Of a stretch of 12,038 bases of DNA, positions 1-7,470 are shown in pieces; position 1 is the stretch's first letter; each line of letters starts with the position of its first letter. The position numbers and the translations under genes are program-made. Location: the NCBI GenBank assembly GCA_031282385.1, contig JAITDV010000162.1, forward strand, positions 1 through 12,038, written 5' to 3'. This stretch comes from Planctomycetaceae bacterium (lineage in GTDB: Bacteria > Planctomycetota > Planctomycetia > Pirellulales > Thermoguttaceae). Under the pieces are notes generated by a model. That model saw only the letters and a program-made list of their open reading frames with translations, was not told the DNA's origin and ran no database searches.

Positions 1-130
1 AGGTTTTAAGGAAAATCTCGGATAAAACAATAACTATATTGCAAATTATAACTCTAAATTGCAACCAGATAAGCCCAGAATTTATAGCACCAAATGACTT
101 TTTCAGGGACAACTATCTACCAGAAGGCGG

Positions 131-171
131 GCTTTTACGTTCTTGAGTCACGCAATTTATAGTACGATCAG
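131..171 (-). repeat. Half copy of repeat family B
   Basis: Read on the minus strand, this segment matches the left half of family B: CTGATCGTACTATAAATTGC, then a CTCAAGA.CGTAAAAGC stretch. The match fades beyond position 131 and the right half is absent. It lies about 50 bp downstream of the transporter stop codon. The other bases of 1-219 show no gene that I can recognise. Confidence 0.75.
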
Positions 172-219
172 TATATCGTTACAAATTGTACTTTAATTAC
201 TGTTACAAATCTGTAGTTT

Positions 220-1038
220 TTATTTCTTGTAGGCGACTTTGTATGTTATTGCGACGATGATGCCGCCGCCTACAATGTTGCCCAGCGTTACTGGCAACAG
301 ATTTGCAAATATGAAATTTGTCCACGTAAGAGAAGCCAAAAGATCAGGTGAAATGACAACCGCATTTAACCAATTCGGATTCGACTTGGCAAGCAAACCG
401 GCAGAAATATAATACATGTTGGCAACAGAATGCTCAAATCCGGATGTAATAAATAACCATATTGGGAAAAAAATTGCGAGAATTTTTCCCGCCGCATTCT
501 CCGCTCCAGTTGCCATCCAAACCGCAAGACACACAAGGCAGTTGCAAAGAATCCCAAGCGTAAACGCCTCAATAAACGTAAAATTACACTTGGTTACGGC
601 AATCTTAATCGTTATTCCGCCAAGCAAATTTGCGCCGCTGTTCAGTTGACCCGAATTGACAATAAGAACCGCAATAAAAAACGAACCAACAAAATTGCCC
701 ACATAAACAATCAACCAATTACGAACCAACGCCGCCAATTTAATACGCCCCTCCGCAAAAGGTAACAACATCATTGTATTACCGGTAAAAAGCTCGCCGC
801 CCGCAAGAACAACAAGCATTAAACCCGTCGGAAATACCGCACCCGCAAGACACTTACCCAACCCAAACGTCGAAGACTCAGCAAGCAAGTTAAACGCCGC
901 CATATTGGAACCCTCCGACGCAAACGCAATATAAACACCCGCCAACACTCCAAGCACAAAAAGCGAACCAAAAGATTTTAAACTCTTGGCAACACAATTG
1001 TCCGATGTCCTCTCCAATATTTCTTGCGGTAAAAGCAT
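220..1038 (-). CDS. Formate/nitrite transporter family (FNT) channel
   Basis: This 272-aa inner-membrane protein belongs to the FNT family (FocA, NirC, FdhC), pentameric channels that pass small monovalent anions such as formate, nitrite or hydrosulfide. Both family signatures are present: GGELFTGNTM at residues 80-89 and a GILCNCLVCLAVW block at about 162-174. The central histidine that gates FocA-type channels is seen at residue 203 (FEHSVANMY). Six hydrophobic segments and the length (FocA about 285, NirC about 268) fit a complete protein. The ATG start has an AAAGG-like ribosome site inside the adjacent repeat A, which ends 7 bp upstream. No formate lyase, formate dehydrogenase or nitrite reductase gene is nearby, so the substrate cannot be decided. 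Family assignment is sure; transported ion is not. Confidence 0.95.
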   Translation of the reverse strand: MLLPQEILERTSDNCVAKSLKSFGSLFVLGVLAGVYIAFASEGSNMAAFNLLAESSTFGLGKCLAGAVFPTGLMLVVLAGGELFTGNTMMLLPFAEGRIKLAALVRNWLIVYVGNFVGSFFIAVLIVNSGQLNSGANLLGGITIKIAVTKCNFTFIEAFTLGILCNCLVCLAVWMATGAENAAGKILAIFFPIWLFITSGFEHSVANMYYISAGLLAKSNPNWLNAVVISPDLLASLTWTNFIFANLLPVTLGNIVGGGIIVAITYKVAYKK

Positions 1039-1044
1039 AATGAA

Positions 1045-1240
1045 TAGACCTTTTTTCTAACCTAAAAATACATCAACGCAACAAAAAAACTACAACGAAA
1101 AACCGCGCCTTTAACTCCTCCAAGACCACCCCTAGCCCCTCCGAAGGGAGGGAATAAGAAGACGCCTTCGAGGGAGGCGAATTATTCCCCTCCTTCGGAG
1201 GGGTTAGGGGTGGTTTCCTACAGGTTAGCGAAAAGGTCTA
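1045..1240. repeat. Repeat family A, copy 1 (MITE-like)
   Basis: This 196-bp non-coding element is bounded by imperfect 19-bp terminal inverted repeats, TAGACCTTTTTTCTAACCT at the left and the complement of TAGACCTTTTCGCTAACCT at the right. Inside are long complementary arms (about 1125-1156 and 1182-1214) around a smaller GCCTTCGAGGGAGGC-type hairpin. The flanks are ATGAA (1040-1044) and ATAAA (1241-1245), four of five matching, as for a worn 5-bp target duplication. Two more full copies lie at 7481-7674 and 8146-8393. It encodes nothing, so it would need a transposase supplied elsewhere. It abuts the 5' end of the transporter gene. Confidence 0.9.
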
Positions 1241-1432
1241 ATAAATTCTATTGTAATTGCTCGCAACTATTCAGAAGAATATGCGAAGTTTTCGTTAACT
1301 CGACAACGTCAAAAAAGGGTCGTTCAAGAGTTAGAGGTGATTAAAAACATGACCAGCCTGCCTGCTGCGTTCCTATCATCGAACCACATTTTCCCCCTAA
1401 ACAATTGGATTGCAGATCAGGTAACTAAATAA
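1241..1432 (+). pseudogene. Possible 5'-truncated gene fragment next to repeat A
   Basis: The plus strand stays open from the inner edge of repeat A to a TAA at 1430-1432, about 63 codons. The translation is balanced and protein-like, for example ARNYSEEYAKFSLTRQRQKR followed by VVQELEVIKN and ending NNWIADQVTK. There is no plausible start codon near the repeat; the only ATG would give 28 aa. It ends 14 bp from the infB stop, convergent with it. The simplest reading is the 3' end of a gene whose front was lost at the repeat boundary. An open frame of this length can also occur by chance at this GC content. No family recognised. Confidence 0.3.
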
Positions 1433-1446
1433 TTTGGAAGTTTCTA

Positions 1447-4400
1447 TCAGAATGTTCTTGCGATTGATTCGATTTTGTATGCTTCAAGAATATCGCCGGT
1501 TTTCAAGTCGTTGAAACTTTTTAATTTTATACCGCATTCGTAACCGTCGCGGATTTCTTTGACGTCGTCTTTTTCTCTTTTAAGAGAGTCAAGCGGATAT
1601 TCGCCAATAATTCTGCTTTCCCGTATGACTCTTATCTTACAATCCCGCTCAATAATACCCGACACAACTTTACAACCGGCAATTGTTCCAACACGGCTTA
1701 TTGTAAAAACTTGCTGCACCACTGCACGACCAAGCTCCTTGACATGCTCCAATGGCTTCAACATGCCTTCAAGCGCTTTTTTAATGTCGTCCGTTAAATT
1801 GTAAATAATATCATAGCGTCTAACCTGTATCTTTTTCCGCTCCGCCATTACTCGCGCATTTTCATCCGGCACAACATTGAAACCAACAATAATCGCATCC
1901 GACGCATCCGCTAAATGAACATCCGCTTCAGATATTCCGCCAACTGTTGCTTGCAATATTTTGATCTTAACTTCAGGATGCGATAATTTAGCAAGTTCCT
2001 TACGTATCGCCTCAATTGACCCTCGTACATCCGCACGAATAATCACATTCAACGTCTGTACTGTTTTAGAATCCTTAATTCGCTGGAACAACGTCTCAAG
2101 CGTAACATGAGATTGCACCTCCGCTAACTCATTCTTGCGCAACTCAACTTGCCGTTGCTCTGCTATCATCCTCGCGTCGGAAATATCCTCCAAAACACAA
2201 AACCGGCTCCCCGCTCCCGGAGCAATATCCAAACCAACTAAATTAACCGGCGTACTGGGCGTCGCTTCATAAACTTGTTTTTTTGTGTCAAGCGTGTCAT
2301 ACATTGCCTTGACCCGACCATACGCAGTACCGCAAAGAACAATATCACCTGTTCGCAAAGTACCATTTTGAACAATAACTTTGCACACTGCACCTTGACC
2401 GGATTGCAATTCTGCCTCCAAAGCAACACCAATCGCCGCACGATTAGGATTCGCCTTCAACTCATGCATTTCCGCCATAATTTGAATCGTTTCGAGCAGC
2501 TTGTCCAATCCCATTCCAGTCAAACCACTACATCGTACCATTGGAACATCGCCGCCCCACTCTTCAGGCAATAAATCATTCACCGCCAACTCTTGAATCA
2601 CTCGATCAGGATTCACACTCGGTAAATCCATTTTATTTATCGCGACAATAATCGGCACTCCAGCAGCTTTGGCATGCGAAATTGCTTCTTCCGTTTGGGG
2701 CATTACGCCGTCGTCCGCCGCAACAACCAACACCGCTATATCCGTACAACCCGCTCCACGCGCACGCATCTCCGTAAACGCCTCATGCCCGGGAGTATCA
2801 ACAAATGTTATATCTTCACCATTTTCCATTTTGACACGATATGCACGGATATGTTGAGTTATGCCGCCTTTTTCTCCAGATACCACATTCAATTTAAGAA
2901 TATTGTCCAACATCGTTGTCTTACCATGATCAACATGCCCAAGCACTGTAACCACCGGCGGACGCGGTTGAAGAGCTTCAGAATCATCTTCTTGCTCAAA
3001 TAATGTCGTAACCAAACGATCCTCAAGCGATACATTTTCCTTGATCAAAACCTGAATACCAAGAACTTCCGCCAATAACTCTACCGCATCTACATCAAGT
3101 TGCGAATTCAATTGCATCTGTATTCCAAGCTCAAGCAGCTTTTTAATCACAATCGAAAGAGTCGTCCCCGTCTGTTCTGCAAATTGTTTAACTGTACAAG
3201 GAAGATGAATAACCAGATTATTCTTTCGCGGCGCCGCCGTACTGACTGCCTTACCGTCGCGCGATTTAACTCGTCTAAGTTGACGAGGTAAATTTATTTG
3301 TGCTTCTTCATCAAATTCGTTGGCATGACGCGAACGTTTCTTTGCACGAATACGCCGTTTTTCTTCGGCAATTCGACTCGAATCCCGAATTGTACGACCG
3401 CTCCCGCCAAATTCAAAAAATGGAGATTCCGGTTTCGACGAACCTTCCGCAACACGATTTCCGCGACCATGTCTATCTCGTTCCAAACGCGTCTTGACGC
3501 TCTTCTCGCCTCTGTCAGGCAACCTCACTGCGGTATCTTTGTTGCCGCGATCGCCTACTAGTCGTTCCCCAACACGATCCCGATTACGGTCTCGATCTCG
3601 TTCTCCGCGTGAACTGCCGCGTTCTCCGATTCGTTCGGAACCGCCGCTCCTCTCGCCGCGTCCGCCGCCTTTTTTGGCTGAATCTCTTGCACGTCGCGCT
3701 TCATCTTTTTCTTGTTGTTTATCTTTATGCTTGCGAATAAACTCATCAACCGACGTACCCGAGCCACTCGTCAAAACATTGCGAATAATATCAACCGGCA
3801 ACCTTTTATCCGGCTTCTGCGCTTGCGGTTCTTTGGGATGTTTTTTGGTTTTGACAGTTGGAATAGGCGCAAGAAAAATATTGACTGCTTGTGGTTTTTT
3901 GTTGTTCTGATTTGCTTGTTGTTTGTTTGTATCTTGTTTGTTGTCGTGCGTGAATTTGTTATCTTTTTTGTTATCATTTTTGTTGTCTGTTTCGCCGTCA
4001 AATTTTTTACGCTTGCCGTCAAGATCAGGAATTTTATTGTCAACAATAGTACGTTGTTTCCAGTAATTATCGTCACGCGTTAAATTATTCGGCGCCGTTT
4101 CAAATACTCTGGTCAATGGTTTTCGCAATGGAGTAGCTTGTTGGTTGGCAACAAATGATTTTTGGTTGAATTGTTTTTGATTTTGACCTTGTTTTTGTTG
4201 TTGATTTTGTGGTCTTTGTGAGTTGTTGTTTTGTTGCTGCTGCTGATGTTTTCCGTTGTCGTTTTTCTTTAGATCGGAAAGATAGGAATTGAGAGGCGGA
4301 TTTGATCTATTTCTTGAATCGCGATTACCGGACGATTTCGGAGTGTTTCCTTGACCACCGCCTCCGCCGCCGCGATGATTTGATCTGCCTGCGTTTTGTA

Positions 4401-5319
4401 TAGAAGAAATATCAATATGTCCGATTGCCGGCGGTAACTTAGGCATGTCTTTTTCTGTAACAATTTTACCGACTTGTGAAATCTTCGGCTGTTGGGGGGG
4501 TATGGTATTTGTTGGTGAAGTTGTTGTAGTTGTGTTGGCGGATGTAGTGTGCTTGAGGTTAGGTTGGTGAGTTGTTTTAGGTAATTCAACTCCTCTTTTT
4601 TGCGCTGCTTCCTTAGATTCAATTTTAGACTCGTCAATTTTAGATACTGATTTGTCGTGAACTGTTGACGAGGTTGAAGAGGTTGAAGACGATGGTGTCT
4701 TGGGCAAAGTTGCCGGTTCAATCAAATCTGATTCTTTTTTCGTTACAGAAATATTTTTTGTAACTGGAGCATGACCGCCTTTGTTTGTCGCATCAATTTT
4801 AGACGAAGGCGAAACAGACGCAAGTTTATCAACTGGTGCAGTTTTAGCAACCTCAACTTTTGTATCTGATTTTGTTGTACTCGGCGCGGCGGTAGATTGA
4901 GTGGATTGTTTAGCGGCGTCGGTGGAAGGAGTTTTCGCGAGGTATTTTGATTGTTGGTCTTTGCTGCCGTCTTTGGGTGCAGGCGGCGTAACGTGGGTAA
5001 CTTTTTTAGATTCGTCTTTAGGATCGTCTTTTCTACGTGTTCCGTAATTTGAACTATCAATTACGGGAATTTTTTTCACGGGAGCGTCCGGCGGCAAAAC
5101 ATGACGCAACGGTTGTCCGTCTTTGATATTCGGCAAACCTGGCGTATTCGGTTTGGAGGCAGTTTTTTGAAAGGCGGCTTTAACTTTTTTGACTTCGTCT
5201 TCGGTCAAGCTAGCCAGCGCAGAACCTTTCCCGTCAATACCCATTGATTTGATGGCATCGACGAGGGTCTTCGTTTCAACTTTAAGTTGTTGTGCCAAAG
5301 CGTAAATTCGAATTGACAA
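1447..5319 (-). CDS. infB: Translation initiation factor IF-2
   Basis: IF-2 is the GTPase that brings initiator tRNA to the 30S subunit and promotes subunit joining. An IF2_N-like domain lies at residues 1-50 and a second at about 701-765. The G domain starts near residue 785: G1 GHVDHGKT at 794-801, then GGITQHIRAY (G2), DTPGHEAF (G3), NKMD (G4) and SGLTGMG (G5). The tRNA-binding C-terminal domains run to residue 1290. Residues of about 51-700 are low complexity: Lys/Ser/Thr-rich, then Gly-rich, Gln/Asn-rich and Arg/Asp/Glu-rich. This makes the protein about 400 residues longer than the E. coli form. The start is TTG, with a GAGAGA ribosome-site-like stretch a few bases upstream; no ATG fits the conserved N-terminus better. 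The usual partners nusA and rbfA are not adjacent. Confidence 0.98.
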   Translation of the reverse strand: MSIRIYALAQQLKVETKTLVDAIKSMGIDGKGSALASLTEDEVKKVKAAFQKTASKPNTPGLPNIKDGQPLRHVLPPDAPVKKIPVIDSSNYGTRRKDDPKDESKKVTHVTPPAPKDGSKDQQSKYLAKTPSTDAAKQSTQSTAAPSTTKSDTKVEVAKTAPVDKLASVSPSSKIDATNKGGHAPVTKNISVTKKESDLIEPATLPKTPSSSTSSTSSTVHDKSVSKIDESKIESKEAAQKRGVELPKTTHQPNLKHTTSANTTTTTSPTNTIPPQQPKISQVGKIVTEKDMPKLPPAIGHIDISSIQNAGRSNHRGGGGGGQGNTPKSSGNRDSRNRSNPPLNSYLSDLKKNDNGKHQQQQQNNNSQRPQNQQQKQGQNQKQFNQKSFVANQQATPLRKPLTRVFETAPNNLTRDDNYWKQRTIVDNKIPDLDGKRKKFDGETDNKNDNKKDNKFTHDNKQDTNKQQANQNNKKPQAVNIFLAPIPTVKTKKHPKEPQAQKPDKRLPVDIIRNVLTSGSGTSVDEFIRKHKDKQQEKDEARRARDSAKKGGGRGERSGGSERIGERGSSRGERDRDRNRDRVGERLVGDRGNKDTAVRLPDRGEKSVKTRLERDRHGRGNRVAEGSSKPESPFFEFGGSGRTIRDSSRIAEEKRRIRAKKRSRHANEFDEEAQINLPRQLRRVKSRDGKAVSTAAPRKNNLVIHLPCTVKQFAEQTGTTLSIVIKKLLELGIQMQLNSQLDVDAVELLAEVLGIQVLIKENVSLEDRLVTTLFEQEDDSEALQPRPPVVTVLGHVDHGKTTMLDNILKLNVVSGEKGGITQHIRAYRVKMENGEDITFVDTPGHEAFTEMRARGAGCTDIAVLVVAADDGVMPQTEEAISHAKAAGVPIIVAINKMDLPSVNPDRVIQELAVNDLLPEEWGGDVPMVRCSGLTGMGLDKLLETIQIMAEMHELKANPNRAAIGVALEAELQSGQGAVCKVIVQNGTLRTGDIVLCGTAYGRVKAMYDTLDTKKQVYEATPSTPVNLVGLDIAPGAGSRFCVLEDISDARMIAEQRQVELRKNELAEVQSHVTLETLFQRIKDSKTVQTLNVIIRADVRGSIEAIRKELAKLSHPEVKIKILQATVGGISEADVHLADASDAIIVGFNVVPDENARVMAERKKIQVRRYDIIYNLTDDIKKALEGMLKPLEHVKELGRAVVQQVFTISRVGTIAGCKVVSGIIERDCKIRVIRESRIIGEYPLDSLKREKDDVKEIRDGYECGIKLKSFNDLKTGDILEAYKIESIARTF

Positions 5320-5374
5320 GTTTTCGTCTCTCTTTTTTGTACTTTACCGGACGCACTGCGGATTATTAAATTGA

Positions 5375-5424
5375 AACCTGCGAGCGTGAAGCGGGCTTAT
5401 GTTTCGATTTAGCCCGCGCAGGTT
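5375..5424. repeat. Hairpin with AACCTGC/GCGGGCT arms in the infB leader region
   Basis: The arms AACCTGCG...GCGGGCTTA and TTAGCCCGCGCAGGTT pair with a bulge around a short loop. A third related arm, GTAAGCCCGTGCAGGTTAC, lies at 5487-5505. The hairpin is 56-105 bp upstream of the infB TTG start and would be in its 5' leader if transcription begins further upstream. It may be regulatory or merely another small dispersed repeat. I see no convincing promoter in this stretch. Confidence 0.55.
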
Positions 5425-5505
5425 GTGTACTTAACACACGTTAAATTTCGGTAACAAAAAAATGTTAAAGTTAGGAGTTTCGAGGAGTAAGCCCGTGCAG
5501 GTTAC

Positions 5506-5724
5506 ACGAAAAGTTATTATGTGAACAGTTTAAATTTTCAGGCGCGAACGGTTAAAAGGTTAAATTTACAAAATACACCGGTTGAGTGTAACGCCGTAAT
5601 TGTGCGGTTGTATGTTTGGCTTTAAGGCAACAATGACAAAAATAATTTTTCATTCCAGAACAAAACAGACCCAATAATTTCCTTGTAAAAACCAAACAAA
5701 CCTTCCACAATTTGAAAACTGCCT
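5506..5724. other. Intergenic DNA without recognisable features
   Basis: AT-rich sequence upstream of infB. I see no open frame with coding character, no RNA gene and no clear promoter. A TGAACAGTTTAAA stretch near 5521 resembles the right end of repeat B but has no matching left half. Confidence 0.5.
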
Positions 5725-5840
5725 TATATACCGTTCGTACTATAAATTGCGTGATTCAAGAGCGTAAAAGCTTGCTTACTTATCGGAAGCAAGGCTTTTA
5801 CGCTCTTGAATCATACAATTTATAGTACGAGCAGCATATA
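5725..5840. repeat. 116-bp palindrome made of two family B left halves
   Basis: The left arm (about 5725-5779) contains CGTACTATAAATTG, then ATTCAAGAGCGTAAAAGC. The right arm (about 5786-5840) is its reverse complement with a few mismatches, so the segment folds into a hairpin of over 50 bp with a loop of a few bases. Both arms match the left half of repeat B; the usual right half is missing. It lies about 120 bp downstream of the HAD gene stop and could end its transcript or stabilise the 3' end. The leftover bases between the palindrome and the HAD gene hold nothing recognisable. Confidence 0.85.
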
Positions 5841-5958
5841 CGGCGGTCTCTATTGGTATTTAGATTTTGTCGGCGGTCGTGGTTATCCAAAGATATTTCA
5901 AGATTGTACCGTCTTTTATAATTTTTGCAATATGGTTTCAATTGAGAACCGTTAATAA

Positions 5959-6867
5959 TTATTTTGATTTTCTTTCCCAAACCGGAGTAGTTGGCAAGTA
6001 GGAATTGAAATTGTCTATTAGTTGGGTTTGATATTTTCCTGCGAAAGTTTTATTGAAAAAATTATCAATCCCCTCGTTATAAAGTTGTTTCCAACTTTCG
6101 TCTTCTGCGCCTGGATTTATTGGAAAAAATAGAGCGCCGACTGCTTGAGCGGCTTTGAGATCACCTGGCGCATCGCCAACCATTAACACATTATCGTTGC
6201 TGAAATTACCTGACTTAATTGCTTTTTCGAGAGCTTCTTTTTTTGTTCCGGCTTCTTGTCCGTAAATTTCGGCGACGAATTGATCAATTTTTTGATTTTT
6301 CCATTCTCTTACCAAAGCATCTTGCGGAGTAGCGGAAACGACGATTACGTCTGCTTGCAACTGCATTTTTTGCAACGCTTCCCTTACAAACGGAAAAGGC
6401 GGAACACCTTCGCCAACAATCGCATCAACCGCAACATTGATCGCCAGAGACCACTCTAGCGTTTGTTTGATAATCGGATTATATTCACGTTGTTCTTCTT
6501 TTATTAACGCCGGATTACCCAACTTCGTCTCGCGGCTAATCCAATCAATAAGCGGCGCAAGATCAGGTTTGACCAAACCGCGAGCCTGAACTTCCGGACG
6601 TTCAAAAAGCAATCGCAACGTCTCCACCAATGCAGGAAAACGATTAATACCGCGAGTTTTAGAATAAAGATTGACGAATTCAAATGTTTCACGAGCATAC
6701 TTACTCACCGCTTGAAGATTCCAATGTTTAATCGTTGCGGGGACGAAACATTCCTTGTGTTTAAGTTCCATTGTGTCAAATGCGCAACCATCAGAATCAA
6801 TCCCAATCAAAAAAGATTTGGAGAATCTACTACCATTTTCGCTAATTTTATTTTGTAATACACTCAT
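5959..6867 (-). CDS. HAD-superfamily hydrolase (phosphatase-like)
   Basis: This 302-aa cytoplasmic protein carries the four haloacid dehalogenase motifs. Numbering from the ATG at 6867, motif I is DSDGCAFD with the nucleophile Asp24 and acid/base Asp26, motif II is VSATP with Ser178, motif III is the lysine pair of GTKKEA near 209-210, and motif IV is GDAPGD with Asp232 and Asp236. The long insert between motifs I and II is a helical C1-type cap as in phosphoglycolate-phosphatase-like members. HAD proteins usually hydrolyse phosphate esters through a phospho-aspartate; the substrate here is unknown. A TTG start at 6885 is in frame, but a TATAAT (6885-6890, minus strand) overlaps it, so the ATG is preferred. 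No clear Shine-Dalgarno is visible. It shares a strand with infB but is 640 bp away. Confidence 0.85.
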   Translation of the reverse strand: MSVLQNKISENGSRFSKSFLIGIDSDGCAFDTMELKHKECFVPATIKHWNLQAVSKYARETFEFVNLYSKTRGINRFPALVETLRLLFERPEVQARGLVKPDLAPLIDWISRETKLGNPALIKEEQREYNPIIKQTLEWSLAINVAVDAIVGEGVPPFPFVREALQKMQLQADVIVVSATPQDALVREWKNQKIDQFVAEIYGQEAGTKKEALEKAIKSGNFSNDNVLMVGDAPGDLKAAQAVGALFFPINPGAEDESWKQLYNEGIDNFFNKTFAGKYQTQLIDNFNSYLPTTPVWERKSK

Positions 6868-6884
6868 TGTAAAATTTTTTAACA

Positions 6885-6890
6885 ATTATA
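6885..6890 (-). promoter_or_regulatory. Possible -10 box of the HAD gene
   Basis: A perfect TATAAT on the minus strand lies 17 bp upstream of the ATG at 6867, directly outside the end of repeat B. No good TTGACA-like -35 is found at the normal spacing, which would fall inside the repeat. This is a weak prediction. Confidence 0.35.
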
Positions 6891-6892
6891 AA

Positions 6893-6985
6893 CTGTTCAC
6901 CCCTTAAATTTCTTTTACCATTGCCAGCTTATTTAGTAAAGCTGACTTTGACGCTTTTGAGTCACGCAATTTATAGTACGAACAG
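6893..6985 (-). repeat. Repeat family B, full copy
   Basis: This 93-bp copy is in reverse orientation. Its ends are CTGTTCA..CCTTAAATTTC on the left and the complement of CTGTTCGTACTATAAATTGC on the right, forming imperfect terminal inverted repeats. The middle keeps the CTCAAAAGCGTCAAA and AGCTGGCAATGGTAAA segments typical of the family. It stands just upstream of the HAD gene, 25 bp before its ATG. Confidence 0.85.
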
Positions 6986-7039
6986 ATAAGTTATAGCCGA
7001 TAACGTTTAATAATTCTTTTTTTAATCACAAAGAACATT

Positions 7040-7274
7040 GTGAAAGAAATTATTGAACGCACGAAGACAATAATTATGCAAATGTTAAGATTAGTGAACA
7101 GGGGGGAGCTTGTGAAATAAGGGTAAATTACAGGAATTCGAAAGTTTGACGAATGTTTGCCCGTTAAATGGCACGGCTATTTGTAAGAAGTATAACGAAT
7201 TCTACTTGCCCTATCGTATTTCACGGGCAATATTGTATATTATTCACGACTTAAATTTCGTTTTTCTTTTTTAA
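7040..7274 (+). pseudogene. Possible decayed reading frame
   Basis: A GTG at 7040 opens a 26-codon frame (VKEIIERTKTIIMQ..., stop 7118-7120). A second frame is open from 7116 to a TAA at 7272-7274 and contains GTAICKKYNEFYLPYRISR. The two overlap and would join with a single frameshift. Both look mildly protein-like, but neither is long enough to exclude chance and no family is recognised. An imperfect inverted repeat built on AATAATTCTTT and AAAGAAATTATT surrounds the GTG (about 7009-7058). Confidence 0.2.
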
Positions 7275-7301
7275 GTGACAACAGAAAGAGACATTTGCTA
7301 C

Positions 7302-7470
7302 ATGACAAACATTATATTAAAAAACTCGCGCAAAAAATAACGGCATAAAGATTGCAAGATTTGTGATAATTTTGGCGATGCTTATACTATTCAGTCGTGT
7401 GTGTGTTTTATCGTGAATTGATACCTTTTTTAATGAACATAAATTACAAAAAGAACTTTTGGAACATATA
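7302..7470 (+). pseudogene. Possible remnant of a small membrane-protein gene
   Basis: An ATG at 7302 gives MTNIILKNSRKK and stops at 7338-7340 just after a run of six A. Removing one A would continue the frame into NGIKIARFVIILAMLILF, a plausible basic stretch plus membrane helix. This ends at TGA 7414-7416, after which the same frame reads IDTFFNEHKLQKELLEH up to the edge of repeat B at 7471. One frameshift, one stop and a repeat at the end look like a decayed, truncated gene. The evidence is only composition and continuity. Confidence 0.25.

Noticed and set aside
1340..1410. A signal recognition particle RNA-like string (GGAACGCAGCAGGC on the minus strand)
   Set aside because: The conserved GGUCAGG side of the internal loop and the GGAA tetraloop are missing, and no long closing stem is formed. 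A plus-strand open frame crosses the same bases.
3494..3910. Long plus-strand open frames opposite the infB linker
   Set aside because: They are antisense shadows of the Arg/Ser-rich and Lys/Asn-rich low-complexity codons of infB, with no start signal or domain.
5798..5980. A 60-codon minus-strand open frame at the end of the HAD gene
   Set aside because: It overlaps the HAD coding end in another frame and runs into the B palindrome; the composition is unlike a protein and no ribosome site is seen.
7169..7184. A sigma-54-type promoter (TGGCACG followed by a TTTG stretch)
   Set aside because: The -24 part is perfect, but the invariant GC at -12 reads TG at the right spacing. No convincing gene follows directly.
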